Under the pieces are notes generated by a model. That model was given only the letters and a program-made list of their open reading frames with translations. It was not told the DNA's origin and made no database searches. A program made the position numbers and the translations under genes. A stretch of DNA of 64,000 bases from Sabulicella glaciei (GTDB lineage Bacteria; Pseudomonadota; Alphaproteobacteria; Acetobacterales; Acetobacteraceae): positions 89,500 to 153,499 of the forward strand of contig NZ_JAPFQI010000001.1 of the NCBI RefSeq assembly GCF_026183895.1, written 5' to 3'. Positions 1 to 9,177 of the stretch are shown here, one piece after another. The stretch's first letter is position 1, and every line of letters starts with the position of its first letter.

Positions 1-155
1 AGCTGGACGAGCTGGAGGCGATCCTGGAGATGCCCGACGTGGACCTCACGGATTGGCTCAGCGGCCGCCGCCCCATCCCGGAGGAAGCGCAGGGCCCGCT
101 GCTGGCCCGAATCGTCGCCGAGATGGCGCGCCCCGGCGCCGGCCGCGCCCCATGA
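1..155 (+). CDS. sdhE: FAD assembly factor SdhE, C-terminal fragment
   Basis: The last 50 codons of a gene that begins before the window. The reading includes LDELEAILEMPDVDLTDWL, which resembles the C-terminal helices of SdhE (YgfY), the small protein that promotes covalent flavinylation of succinate dehydrogenase subunit A. The stop TGA (153-155) overlaps the ATG of mfd (152-154). The order sdhE then mfd is common in alphaproteobacteria and supports the call. The catalytic RGxxE region lies outside the window, so the identification rests on the tail and the neighbour. Confidence 0.8.
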   Translation, partial: LDELEAILEMPDVDLTDWLSGRRPIPEEAQGPLLARIVAEMARPGAGRAP

Positions 156-3100
156 GCGCTCCGCTCGACGTCTATGGTGCGCCCGAAGGATTCGACGCGC
201 TGCTGCTGCGCGCTAGGCGCGCCGAGACGCAGGCGCCCGTCCTCCATGTCTGCCGCGACGATGCCCGCATGGCACGCATGGCCGAGGCGCTGGGCTTCTT
301 CATGCCCGAGGCGGAGGTGCTGCGCCTGCCCGCCTGGGACGTGCTGCCCTATGACCGCGTCTCCCCCAACCCGGAGATCATCGCCGAACGGGTCGCCACG
401 CTGGCGGAGCTGACGGAAAAGCCGACGCGTCCGCGCATCGTGCTTACCACGGTGAACGCGCTGGTGCAGAAGGTGCCCCCGCGCGCCGCCTTCGCCGGGG
501 CGGCGCTGTCGCTCCGCAAGGGTGGGCGCGCGGGCATCGAGCAGGTGGTGGAGTTCTTGGAGTCCAACGGCTACGGCCGCACCGGCACCGTGATGGAGCC
601 GGGCGAGTACGCGGTGCGCGGCGGCATCCTGGACCTCTATCCGGCAGGAATGAGCGACCCGCTGCGCCTCGACTTCTTTGGCGACGAGGTGGAAAGCATC
701 CGCCGCCTGGACACCGAGACCCAGCGTTCGCGCGAGAACCTGGACCGGCTGGTGCTGCGTCCGGTGGGCGAGGTCTTCCTCGACCCTGCCAGCATCGAGC
801 GCTTCCGCACCGGCTATCGCGAGCTGTTCACCGCCGCCGCCTCGGAAGACCCACTCTATGTCAGCGTTTCCGCCGGGCGGCGCCATCCGGGGATGGAGCA
901 TTGGGCCGGGCTGTTCCACGAGACGATGGAAACGCTGCTGGACTACCTGCCCGGGGCCTCCGTCAGCCTGGACAACCAGGCCGAGGACGCGCTGGCCGCG
1001 CGGCTGGAGATGATCGCCGACCACTACGAGGCGCGCCGCATCCCCGCCCGCATCAACGAGGGCGAGGTGCCCTACCGCCCCGTGCCGCCGAACCGCCTCT
1101 ACCTCGACCGCAAGGCCTGGGACGCGATGCTGGCCAGCGGGCCGCTCCTGCGCTTCTCGCCCTTCCACAAGCCAGAAGGGGCGCCCGGCATCGACGCGGG
1201 CGGCCGCCAGGGCCGCATCTTCAGCGAGGCCCGGCAGGCCGGCGAGAACCTGTTCCACGCCTATGCCGCCCATGCCGAGAGCGAGATCGGCCGCGGCCGC
1301 CGCCCGGTCCTCGCCGCCTGGACCCGCGGCTCGCGCGAGCGGCTGGTGACGCTGCTGCGCGAGAACCGCGTGACAGCGGAGGCGGTGGAGGATGGCTACG
1401 CCGCGCGTTCGCTGCCCTCCGGCACTGTGGCCGTGGCGCAGCTGGGGCTGGAGCGCGGCTTCATCGGCGACGGCATCTCCATCACCGCCGAGCAGGATCT
1501 GCTGGGCGAGCGCATTGCCCGCCCGCCCCGCAAGCGCAAGCGCGCCGACCAGTTCCTGGCCGACGCCACGCAGATCGAGGTGGGTGACCTCCTGGTCCAT
1601 GCCGAGCACGGCGTCGGCCGCTACGAGGGGCTGGAGACGGTCCAGGCCGGTGGTGCGCCGCATGATTGCCTGAAGCTGACCTATGACGGCGACGCCAAGC
1701 TCTACGTGCCCGTCGAGAACATCGAGATCCTGTCGCGCTTCGGCTCGGAGACGGGCGGCGTCCAGCTGGACAAGCTCGGCGGCGCGTCCTGGCAGGCGCG
1801 CAAGGCCAAGGCCAAGCAGCGCATCGCCGACATGGCCGCGCAGCTCATCAAGATCGCCGCGCAGCGCAAGACGCGCGATGCGCCCGTCATCGCTCCGCCC
1901 GAGGGCGCCTATGAGGAGTTCTGCGCCCGCTTCCCCTATGTTGAGACGGAAGACCAGTCCCGCGCCATCGCCGACGTGCTGGAGGATCTGGCGGCCGGCC
2001 GCCCCATGGACCGGCTCATCTGCGGCGACGTGGGCTTCGGCAAGACCGAGGTGGCGCTGCGCGCCGCCTTCACCGTCGCCATGGCGGGCTCCCAGGTCGC
2101 GGTGGTGGTGCCGACCACGCTGCTGGCGCGCCAGCATCACCGCATCTTCACTGCCCGCTTCGCCGGGCTGCCCATCCGCATCGCCCAGCTTTCCCGCATG
2201 GTGACGCCAAAGGAGGCGAAGGAGACGCGCGAGGCGCTGGCGCGGGGCGACGTGGACATCGTGGTCGGCACCCATGCCCTGCTGGGCAAGGGGATCGAGA
2301 TCGCCGACCTGGGCCTCGTCATCGTGGACGAGGAGCAGCATTTCGGCGTGAAGCACAAGGAGCGGCTGAAGGAATTGCAGGCCGGCGTCCACGTGCTGAC
2401 GCTCACCGCCACCCCCATCCCGCGCACGCTGCAGCTGGCGCTGTCCGGCGTGCGGGAGATGAGCGTGATCGCGACTCCGCCCGTGGACCGCCTTGCCGTC
2501 CGCACCTTCATCATGCCCTGGGACCCGCTGGTGCTGCGCGAGGCGATCCAGCGCGAGCGCTTCCGCGGCGGGCAGATTTTCTGCGTCGTCCCGCGCATCG
2601 AGGACATGGCCCGCATGGCCGAGCGCCTGGCCGAGATCGCGCCCGAGGCACGCATGGTGCAGGCGCATGGCCGCCTCGCCGCCACAGAGCTCGAGCAGGT
2701 GATGACCGAGTTCGGCGACGGGAAGTTCGACATCCTGCTCGCCACCAACATCGTCGAATCCGGGCTGGACATGCCGGCGGTGAACACGCTGATCATCCAC
2801 CGCGCCGACATGTTCGGGCTGGGCCAGCTCTACCAGCTGCGCGGCCGCGTCGGGCGCGGCAAGCAGCGCGGCTATGCCTACCTGACCTGGCCGGCGCATC
2901 ACCGCCTTTCGCCCACCTCGCAGAAGCGGCTGGAGGTGATGCAGACGCTGGACAACTTGGGCGCCGGCTTCACCCTAGCCTCGCACGACCTCGACATCCG
3001 CGGCGCGGGCAACCTGCTCGGCGAGGAGCAGTCGGGCCAGATCCGCGAAGTGGGCATCGAGCTCTACCAGGAGATGCTGGAGGACGCCGTGGCCGACCTC

Positions 3101-3604
3101 CGCGCCGGCTCGCGCAAGCGTGACGAGGCCGAGACGGCCTGGATGCCGCAGATCAACCTCGGCCTCGCCGTGCTGATTCCCGAGACCTACGTGCAGGAGC
3201 TTCCCGTGCGCCTCGGCCTGTATCGCCGCATCGGCGCGCTGGGCAGTGAGGCGGAGGTGGACGCGATAGGCGCGGAACTCGTGGACCGCTTCGGCGCCTT
3301 GCCGGAGGAGGTGGAGAACCTCCTCGCCGTCGTTGCCATCAAGCTGCGCTGCAAGGAGGCGAACGTGGAGAAGGTGGATGCAGGGCCGAAGGGCATCGTC
3401 GTGACGTTCCACCGGGGGCGCTTCGAAAACCCGGTCGGGCTGGTGGAGTGGTCGCAGAACCAGAAGGGCCTCATCACGCTGCGGCCCGACGGCAAGGTGA
3501 TGCTGCTGAAGGAGATGCCCTTCGCGCAGCGTGTGAAGGCGGCGCGCGGCCTCGTCACCAACCTCGCCAAGCTGGCGCGCGCGGCGCGGAAGGAGGCGGC
3601 ATGA
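152..3604 (+). CDS. mfd: Transcription-repair coupling factor Mfd
   Basis: A 1150-residue superfamily 2 DNA translocase that binds stalled RNA polymerase, pushes it off the template and recruits UvrA for nucleotide excision repair. Domains in order: UvrB-like module (about 1-320, with YDRVSPNPEIIAERV); RNA polymerase-interacting CarD-like domain near 477 (GDLLVHAEHGVGRYEGLE); helicase lobe 1 with Walker A GDVGFGKTE near 625 and DEEQHFG near 726; motif TATPIPRTLQ near 752; helicase lobe 2 with the QLRGRVGRG motif; and the C-terminal TRCF domain. An upstream TTG at 53 is open in frame, but ATG 152 matches the family N-terminus (MSAPLDVYGAPEGF) and makes an ATGA overlap with sdhE. The length is normal for the family. 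Confidence 0.97.
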   Translation: MSAPLDVYGAPEGFDALLLRARRAETQAPVLHVCRDDARMARMAEALGFFMPEAEVLRLPAWDVLPYDRVSPNPEIIAERVATLAELTEKPTRPRIVLTTVNALVQKVPPRAAFAGAALSLRKGGRAGIEQVVEFLESNGYGRTGTVMEPGEYAVRGGILDLYPAGMSDPLRLDFFGDEVESIRRLDTETQRSRENLDRLVLRPVGEVFLDPASIERFRTGYRELFTAAASEDPLYVSVSAGRRHPGMEHWAGLFHETMETLLDYLPGASVSLDNQAEDALAARLEMIADHYEARRIPARINEGEVPYRPVPPNRLYLDRKAWDAMLASGPLLRFSPFHKPEGAPGIDAGGRQGRIFSEARQAGENLFHAYAAHAESEIGRGRRPVLAAWTRGSRERLVTLLRENRVTAEAVEDGYAARSLPSGTVAVAQLGLERGFIGDGISITAEQDLLGERIARPPRKRKRADQFLADATQIEVGDLLVHAEHGVGRYEGLETVQAGGAPHDCLKLTYDGDAKLYVPVENIEILSRFGSETGGVQLDKLGGASWQARKAKAKQRIADMAAQLIKIAAQRKTRDAPVIAPPEGAYEEFCARFPYVETEDQSRAIADVLEDLAAGRPMDRLICGDVGFGKTEVALRAAFTVAMAGSQVAVVVPTTLLARQHHRIFTARFAGLPIRIAQLSRMVTPKEAKETREALARGDVDIVVGTHALLGKGIEIADLGLVIVDEEQHFGVKHKERLKELQAGVHVLTLTATPIPRTLQLALSGVREMSVIATPPVDRLAVRTFIMPWDPLVLREAIQRERFRGGQIFCVVPRIEDMARMAERLAEIAPEARMVQAHGRLAATELEQVMTEFGDGKFDILLATNIVESGLDMPAVNTLIIHRADMFGLGQLYQLRGRVGRGKQRGYAYLTWPAHHRLSPTSQKRLEVMQTLDNLGAGFTLASHDLDIRGAGNLLGEEQSGQIREVGIELYQEMLEDAVADLRAGSRKRDEAETAWMPQINLGLAVLIPETYVQELPVRLGLYRRIGALGSEAEVDAIGAELVDRFGALPEEVENLLAVVAIKLRCKEANVEKVDAGPKGIVVTFHRGRFENPVGLVEWSQNQKGLITLRPDGKVMLLKEMPFAQRVKAARGLVTNLAKLARAARKEAA

Positions 3605-3999
3605 GCCGCGAGGGCGGGTGCTGCTGCGGGCAGCTGCGCTTCCGCACGGAGGGCGAGCCGCTTCGCTCGGGCCTGTGCCACTGCCTCGATTGCCGCAAGC
3701 TGCACGCCGCGCCCTTCATGGCCTTCGTCGTCTTTCCGGAGGAGAAGGTCACGATCACGGGGGAAGCGCGCAGCTTCGAAAGCCAGCCCGGCTACGAGCG
3801 CTCCTTCTGCCCCCAATGCGGTGCGCATGTCTTCGGCCGTCTGGCGAAGAGCGAGGCGGGGGAGGTGGAGCTGCACCACGGCTCTTTTGACGAGACCAGC
3901 CTGTGGCCGCCGGAATACGAGCTCTGGACGGTCCGGCGCGACGAATGGCTTGGCCCGATCCCGTCCGTCATGGATCATCACGCGCGCAACAGGGAATGA
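3601..3999 (+). CDS. GFA / CENP-V family zinc protein
   Basis: A 132-residue protein of the GFA fold (glutathione-dependent formaldehyde-activating enzyme/CENP-V). The zinc ligands are visible as C7-C-C9-G, C26-H-C28-x-x-C31 and C70-x-x-C73-G. Family members are mostly of unproven function; some bind glutathione and react with formaldehyde, but this cannot be inferred here. The start ATG at 3601 overlaps the mfd stop by four bases (ATGA), and the stop overlaps the next ATG in the same way, so it is probably translated in a chain with mfd and the peptidase. Confidence 0.88.
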   Translation: MSREGGCCCGQLRFRTEGEPLRSGLCHCLDCRKLHAAPFMAFVVFPEEKVTITGEARSFESQPGYERSFCPQCGAHVFGRLAKSEAGEVELHHGSFDETSLWPPEYELWTVRRDEWLGPIPSVMDHHARNRE

Positions 4000-5402
4000 C
4001 CGGAATGGACGTGACGGAGCGGGTGCTGGCGCGGGCGGACGCGAACGGGGAGGCCGCGCTGGAGCGCCTCTTCGCGCTCCTGCGGATTCCCTCCATTTCC
4101 ACGGACCCGGCCTTCGCCGCGGATTGCGTGCGCTGCGCGGAGCATCTGGCCCAGGAGCTCGCCGCGGTTGGCTTCGAGGCCAAGGCGCACCGGACGCCGG
4201 GGCACCCAGCCGTGGTGGGGCATGACCGTTCAGCAAGCGGGCGCTCGGCGCTGTTCTATGGGCATTACGACGTGCAGCCCGTGGACCCGCTTTCGCTCTG
4301 GCAGCGCGACCCGTTCGAGCCGGCGCTGGACACCCTGCCCGATGGCCGCACCGTGATCCGCGCGCGCGGAGCGGCCGACGACAAGGGGCAGGTGATGACC
4401 TTCCTCGAAGCGTGCCGCGCCTGGCGGGAAGAGACGGGGAGCCTGCCCATCCCGCTGACGATCCTGCTGGAAGGCGAGGAGGAGTCGGGCGGCGCCAGCC
4501 TGCCGCCCTTCCTGCGCGAGCATGCGGCGGAGCTGAAGGCCGATCTCGGACTGATCTGCGACACCGGGATGTGGGACAGCGAGACGCCGGCCATCGTCAC
4601 CATGCTGCGCGGCCTGTGCGGCGAGGAGGTAGTGATCCACGCCGCAGACCAGGACCTGCACTCGGGCATGTTCGGCTCCGCCGCCGCCAACCCGAATCGC
4701 GTCCTGGCGCGCATCCTGGCCGACCTGCACGACGCCGGAGGGCGCGTCACCATCCCCGGCTTCTACGACGGCGTACCGGAACTGCCCGAGGCGCTGCGGC
4801 GGCAATGGGAGGGGCTGGGCTTCGACGCCGCAGGCTTCCTTGGCGCGGTCGGGCTTTCCGTTCCGGCCGGCGAGAAGGATCGCACGCCGCTGGAGATGCT
4901 GTGGTCCCGCCCCACCGCGGAGATCAACGGCATGGGCGGCGGCTACCAGGGCGAGGGGTTCAAGACGGTAATCCCCGCCCAGGCCTCCGCCAAGGTGTCG
5001 TTCCGCCTGGTCTTCGACCAGGACCCGCACGCGATCCGCACCGCCTTCCGTGACTTCGTGCGGGCCCGCCTGCCGGCCGACTGCCGCGCCGAGTTCATCG
5101 AGCACGGCTCCGCCTCCGCCATCGGCTTCGATACCGCCGACCCCGCCTTCGCCCGAGCTCGCGACGCGCTGACGGCCGAATGGGGCAGGGAGGCGGTGTT
5201 CATCGGTGGCGGCGGCTCCATCCCCATCGCCGGGGATTTCCGCCGCAAATTGGGGATGGACGTGGTCATGGCCGGGTTCGGGCAGAAGGACGACCGCGTT
5301 CACAGCCCGAACGAGAAATACGACCTCGACAGCTTCCGGAAGGGCACCCGCTCCTGGGTGCGGATCCTGGGGGCGCTGGCTCAGCGGCCTGCCGCCTCCT
5401 GA
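3996..5402 (+). CDS. M20 family metallopeptidase (dipeptidase)
   Basis: A 468-residue zinc peptidase of the M20/CNDP-type dipeptidase family, probably cytosolic because no signal peptide is seen. Metal-site motifs are GHYDVQP (H90, D92), GAADDKGQ (bridging D at about 128-129), EGEEESGG (catalytic and metal-binding acids near 161-163), HSGMFG (H222 in the lid domain) and a C-terminal HSPNEKYDL (final metal His). The start at 3996 is ATGA-coupled to the GFA gene; a second ATG in frame at 4005 is possible. The 3' end overlaps the convergent VOC gene by 22 bases. The substrate cannot be read from sequence. Confidence 0.93.
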   Translation: MTGMDVTERVLARADANGEAALERLFALLRIPSISTDPAFAADCVRCAEHLAQELAAVGFEAKAHRTPGHPAVVGHDRSASGRSALFYGHYDVQPVDPLSLWQRDPFEPALDTLPDGRTVIRARGAADDKGQVMTFLEACRAWREETGSLPIPLTILLEGEEESGGASLPPFLREHAAELKADLGLICDTGMWDSETPAIVTMLRGLCGEEVVIHAADQDLHSGMFGSAAANPNRVLARILADLHDAGGRVTIPGFYDGVPELPEALRRQWEGLGFDAAGFLGAVGLSVPAGEKDRTPLEMLWSRPTAEINGMGGGYQGEGFKTVIPAQASAKVSFRLVFDQDPHAIRTAFRDFVRARLPADCRAEFIEHGSASAIGFDTADPAFARARDALTAEWGREAVFIGGGGSIPIAGDFRRKLGMDVVMAGFGQKDDRVHSPNEKYDLDSFRKGTRSWVRILGALAQRPAAS

Positions 5403-5827
5403 CCCTTGAAGCCCAAATCCTGGGAGAAGCGCAGCAGGTATCCGTCCGGGTCCTGCACGACCAGTTCGCGGGCCCCCACGAAACCGTCGCCGCGCCGGTA
5501 CCAGACCTCCTCGGTCTCCCGGAACACCGGCCAGTTCGCCCCGGCGAGGCGGTCTGCCATCGCCGCGACGTCCGGGACGGTGATCTGGAGGTTCATCCCC
5601 CGTCCGAAAGGCTTCTCGAGCGGGCCGGTCATCCACGTGCCGCCCTGCTCAATCATCAGGTGCGCCGCTCCGAGAACGAGATAGGCGAAGGGACGCTCCG
5701 GACGGTCGTACAGCACCGAGAACCCGAGCACCTCGACGTAGAAGCACAGGCTGCGCGCGAAATCCGACACCTCGATCTCAGGCACCAGCGCCACCGCCTC
5801 GGGCGGAACGGACTGGGCGGCAACCAT
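5381..5827 (-). CDS. VOC superfamily (glyoxalase/bleomycin-resistance-like) protein
   Basis: A 148-residue protein with the two beta-alpha-beta-beta-beta modules of the vicinal oxygen chelate fold: EIEVSDFARSLCFYVEVLGF at the N-terminus, then LVLGAAHLMIEQ, NLQITVPDVAAMADRL and VVQDPDGYLLRFSQDLGF. The ending ...DPDGYLLRFS is characteristic of glyoxalase/dioxygenase-like proteins. The enzymatic role is unknown. It lies 17 bases downstream of gamma-glutamyltransferase on the same strand and is probably cotranscribed. Its 3' end overlaps the end of the M20 peptidase gene, which is transcribed toward it. Confidence 0.88.
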   Translation of the reverse strand: MVAAQSVPPEAVALVPEIEVSDFARSLCFYVEVLGFSVLYDRPERPFAYLVLGAAHLMIEQGGTWMTGPLEKPFGRGMNLQITVPDVAAMADRLAGANWPVFRETEEVWYRRGDGFVGARELVVQDPDGYLLRFSQDLGFKGQEAAGR

Positions 5828-5844
5828 CTGTCGCCTGCGGTCCG

Positions 5845-7632
5845 CTAGCGCCCCACCGCGTAGCCCTGCATGCCGCGCGGGTTCGCGCCTGCGCGAAGCT
5901 GCCCGTCTGCGAGGCGCCGCGCCCCGGTGAGGCGGCCTTCCGACCAGTCGCCGCCCATCTCCACCTTGTGGCCGCGGGCGCGCAGTTCCTCGGCGACCTC
6001 CGGCTTGAAGCGGCCTTCCAGCACCAGCTTGCCGGGCTTGGCGCCGCGCGGCCAGAAGGAGGACACCCAGTGCTCCGAGTGGAAGCTGGGAAGGTCGATG
6101 GCTTCTTGGATGTTGAAGCCGTGCGCCAGCATCCGCGCCAGCATGATGGGCTGCCACTGGTCCTGCTGCTCGCCGCCCGGCGTGCCGTAGGCCATGTACG
6201 GGGCGCCGTCCTTCAGCACCATGGAGGGCGAAAGCGTGGTGCGCGGCCGCTTGCCGGGCTGGAGGCCGTTGGGCAGCGTCTCGTCCAGCCAGAACATCTG
6301 GCAGCGCGTGCCGAGGCAGCAGCCCAGCTCCGGGATGGCGGGCGAGGATTGCAGCCACCCCGCCGAAGGCGTTGCCGAGACGAAGTTGCCCCAGCGGTCG
6401 ATGATGTCCACGTGGCAGGTGTCGCCGCCCGAGGCGCCGAGGCGCGAGACGGTCGGCTCGCCGCTGCCTTCCGCCGCGCGCATCTCCTCGGCGCGGGCCA
6501 CGGCGGCGGCATAGTCCACGCCGCGCACCGGGCGCCCGCCCGGCGTGCCGGGGCGGAACTCCATCGAGGCCTCGCGGCCGATCAGGGCGCGGCGCTGCGC
6601 CACGTATTCAGGCGAGAGGAGCGCCTCCATCGGCACGTCGGAAAAGTCCGGATCGCCGTAATGCGCCTCGCGGTCGGCATAGGCGAGCTTCATCGCTTCG
6701 GTGACGGCGTGGACGAACTCTGCCCCCACGGGGTCCATGGCGGCGAGGTCCATCCCGTCGAGTAGGGAGAGCGTCTGGAGCATCGTCGGGCCCTGGCTCC
6801 AGGGGCCGCACTTCAGGACGGTGTGGCCCTTGAAGTCATACGTGAGCGGCTTCTCCACCCCCGCGCGCCACTTCGCCATGTCCTGGCCCGTCAGCACACC
6901 GGCATGGCGCTCGCCGGAGGTATCCATGGCCGGGGAGCGGACGAAGCGGTCGATGGCCTCGGCGACGAAGCCACCATGCCAGGCCTCGCGCGCCGCTTCG
7001 ATCTGGGTCTCGCGGGAGCGGCCGGGCGCCTCGGCCTCGCGCAGCAGGCGCTCATAGGTTTCGGCCAGGGTGGGGTTGCTGTAGAGCCCGCCCGCCTGCG
7101 GCCCGCCATCGCGCAGCCAGATGGCGGCGGAGGTGGTCCATTCCTGCTCGAACAGGCGGCGCACGGACTCCACCGTCGCCTTGACGCGACCCACCATGGG
7201 CGCGCCGTGGCGGGCGTAGCCGATGGCGTATTCCAGCACGTCGCGCAGGCGCCACGTCCCGTGCTCCTGCAGCATCCGCGCCCAGGCATCGAAGGCGCCG
7301 GGCACCGGGGCGGCGAGGAATCCAGTCCCGGGCATCATGTCGAGGCCGAGTTGCCCCTTCACATGCGCCACGGTCAGCCCGGACGGGGAGGGGCCCTGGC
7401 CGCAGATCACCTGCTGCGTCCCCAGCGCGGCGGAGTGGAGGATGATCGGGCAGTCGCCCAGCGGCCCGTTCAGGTGGGGCTCCACCATCTGCAGGGTGAA
7501 GCCGGCGGCGGCCGCGGCGTCGAAGGCATTGCCGCCCCGCTCCAGCACCGCCATGCCGACCTGGCTGGCGACCCAATGGGTGGAGGCGACGACGCCGAAG
7601 GTGCCGGCGATCTCGGGGCGGGTGGTGAACAT
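5845..7632 (-). CDS. Gamma-glutamyltransferase family protein
   Basis: A 595-residue Ntn-hydrolase of the gamma-glutamyltransferase family, which cleaves gamma-glutamyl bonds such as that in glutathione after autocatalytic processing. The N-terminal signature STHWVASQVGMAVLERGGNA is present. The autoprocessing nucleophile is Thr405 in GDTCHVDIIDRWGNFVSAT, followed by the late motif SPSMVLKDGAPYMAYGTPGG. No signal peptide is seen, whereas many bacterial GGTs are periplasmic, so a cytosolic member is likely. ATG at 7632 is preceded by AGGAG at good spacing. An in-frame extension to 7887 is rejected because it has no family resemblance and runs through phnN on the opposite strand. Confidence 0.92.
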   Translation of the reverse strand: MFTTRPEIAGTFGVVASTHWVASQVGMAVLERGGNAFDAAAAAGFTLQMVEPHLNGPLGDCPIILHSAALGTQQVICGQGPSPSGLTVAHVKGQLGLDMMPGTGFLAAPVPGAFDAWARMLQEHGTWRLRDVLEYAIGYARHGAPMVGRVKATVESVRRLFEQEWTTSAAIWLRDGGPQAGGLYSNPTLAETYERLLREAEAPGRSRETQIEAAREAWHGGFVAEAIDRFVRSPAMDTSGERHAGVLTGQDMAKWRAGVEKPLTYDFKGHTVLKCGPWSQGPTMLQTLSLLDGMDLAAMDPVGAEFVHAVTEAMKLAYADREAHYGDPDFSDVPMEALLSPEYVAQRRALIGREASMEFRPGTPGGRPVRGVDYAAAVARAEEMRAAEGSGEPTVSRLGASGGDTCHVDIIDRWGNFVSATPSAGWLQSSPAIPELGCCLGTRCQMFWLDETLPNGLQPGKRPRTTLSPSMVLKDGAPYMAYGTPGGEQQDQWQPIMLARMLAHGFNIQEAIDLPSFHSEHWVSSFWPRGAKPGKLVLEGRFKPEVAEELRARGHKVEMGGDWSEGRLTGARRLADGQLRAGANPRGMQGYAVGR

Positions 7633-7699
7633 GGCTGGTGACGCTCCTGTTGCCGGGATAGGGAAGGCAAGGGCCGGTTTCGTCAATCGGGGGGGCAGG

Positions 7700-8233
7700 A
7701 TGGTCTGGGTGGCGATCGTGGGGCCTTCGGGGGCGGGAAAGGACACGATCCTGGCCGCGCTGAGGGAAGAACTCGCCGGCGATGCCCACTTCCACTTTGC
7801 CCGTCGCGTCATCTCCCGCCCCGAGGATGCGGGCGGGGAGGCGCATGAATACCTCCCGCCCGAGGGCTTCGCCGCGGCCGACCTCATCCTGCAATGGGAA
7901 GCGCACGGGCTGCGCTACGGCATCCGCCGCGCGGAGGTGGAGCGGGCACCCGTCACGTTGCTGAACCTGTCCCGCACCGTGCTGGAGGAGGCCGCGTCGC
8001 GCCACCCCCTTCTGGTGGCGGAGGTCACCGCCCCGCGCGCCGTGCTGGCAGAAAGGCTGCGGGCGCGGGGGCGTGAAGAGGGGGCGGAGATCGCCGCCCG
8101 GCTGGACCGGAAGGGCACCCCGCTCAAGGGGCTGAACCAGGTTCGGATCATCAACGATGGTCCCGTCCATGCAGCCGTCGCAGCCCTCCGCCGGGCGCTG
8201 GAGGCTTGCGCCGCGGGCCGATTTCCGCCATGA
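7700..8233 (+). CDS. phnN: Ribose 1,5-bisphosphokinase PhnN (guanylate kinase-like)
   Basis: A 177-residue P-loop kinase. Walker A is GPSGAGKD (8-15), where the final Asp in place of Ser/Thr is typical of PhnN. The downstream HFARRVISRPEDAGGEAHEY and LQWEAHGLRYGI also match the family. PhnN makes 5-phosphoribosyl diphosphate from ribose 1,5-bisphosphate, usually at the end of carbon-phosphorus lyase catabolism. No other phn gene is in the window, so here it may supply PRPP or belong to a pathway encoded elsewhere. ATG 7700 follows GGGGGGGCAGG; the gene is divergent from GGT across 67 bases. Confidence 0.85.
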   Translation: MVWVAIVGPSGAGKDTILAALREELAGDAHFHFARRVISRPEDAGGEAHEYLPPEGFAAADLILQWEAHGLRYGIRRAEVERAPVTLLNLSRTVLEEAASRHPLLVAEVTAPRAVLAERLRARGREEGAEIAARLDRKGTPLKGLNQVRIINDGPVHAAVAALRRALEACAAGRFPP

Positions 8234-8373
8234 CCCGCCCGCCGGCGGCGCTTGTCCGCCGGTAATCCGCACGCGGCGCGCCCTTCCCCCATGGCGAGGG
8301 TCCGGTCCCGGTCAATCCCGGGTTCATTGCGCCGCGGAGGCTCAACCGGACTAACGATGGAAGGATGATCGCG

Positions 8374-9153
8374 ATGGCGATGCCTGAGGTTTCCCTGCGC
8401 CAGCTTCTCGAGGCGGGCGTGCATTTCGGCCACCACACGCGGCGCTGGAACCCGCGCATGGCGCCCTACATCTTCGGCGTGCGCAACCAGGTCCACATCC
8501 TGGACCTGCAGCAGACCGTGCCGATGCTGGAGCGCGCCCTGCGCCAGGTACGCGACACCGTGGCCGGGGGTGGCCGCGTCCTGTTCGTGGGCACCAAGAA
8601 GGCGGCGGCCGAGTACGTGGCCGAGGCGGCGACGCGCTGCGGCCAGTATTACGTGAACCACCGCTGGCTGGGCGGCATGCTCACCAACTGGAAGACCATC
8701 ACGGGCAGCATCAAGCGCCTGAAGGAGATGGATTCGCGCCTCTCCGGCGACGTGCAGGGCCTCACCAAGAAGGAGGTCCTGATGCTGACGCGCGAGAAGG
8801 ATAAGCTGGACCGCGCGCTCGGTGGCATCCGCGAGATGGGCGGCCTGCCCGACCTGATCTTCGTCATCGACGTCGTGAAGGAGAAGCTGGCGATCGAGGA
8901 GGCCAACACGCTCGGCATTCCGGTCGTGGCCGTGGTGGACAGCAATGCCGATCCCGCCGGCATCCAGTTCCCGATCCCGGGCAACGATGACGCCATCCGC
9001 GCCATCAACCTCTACTGCGACCTTGTCGCCGGGGCCGTGTTCGACGGCATCTCGGCCGAGATGACCGCCTCGGGCCGCGACATCGGCGCGATGGAGGAGC
9101 TGGCTCCGGAGGAAGTTGCCGCCGAGGCGCCCGCCGCCGAAGCCCAGGCCTGA
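8374..9153 (+). CDS. rpsB: 30S ribosomal protein S2
   Basis: A 259-residue S2 protein of the small ribosomal subunit, with hallmark segments [36 protein letters not shown] and [12 protein letters not shown]. Three in-frame ATGs occur at 8365, 8374 and 8380. GGAAGG at 8359-8364 abuts the first and sits nine bases before the second, and [12 protein letters not shown] is the usual alphaproteobacterial N-terminus, so 8374 is chosen. The tail is extended and Ala/Glu-rich. It starts the rpsB-tsf-pyrH-frr block; the 140 bases upstream should contain the promoter, but I see no convincing boxes. Confidence 0.97.
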   Translation: MAMPEVSLRQLLEAGVHFGHHTRRWNPRMAPYIFGVRNQVHILDLQQTVPMLERALRQVRDTVAGGGRVLFVGTKKAAAEYVAEAATRCGQYYVNHRWLGGMLTNWKTITGSIKRLKEMDSRLSGDVQGLTKKEVLMLTREKDKLDRALGGIREMGGLPDLIFVIDVVKEKLAIEEANTLGIPVVAVVDSNADPAGIQFPIPGNDDAIRAINLYCDLVAGAVFDGISAEMTASGRDIGAMEELAPEEVAAEAPAAEAQA

Positions 9154-9177
9154 ACCCCGCAAGCAGGAGCACGAGCG

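Noticed and set aside
53..151. N-terminal extension of mfd from a TTG
   Set aside because: It overlaps the sdhE reading frame and is basic and Pro-rich, whereas ATG 152 fits the family start.
7633..7887. Upstream extension of gamma-glutamyltransferase
   Set aside because: It is antisense to phnN and lacks family sequence; ATG 7632 has a good ribosome site.
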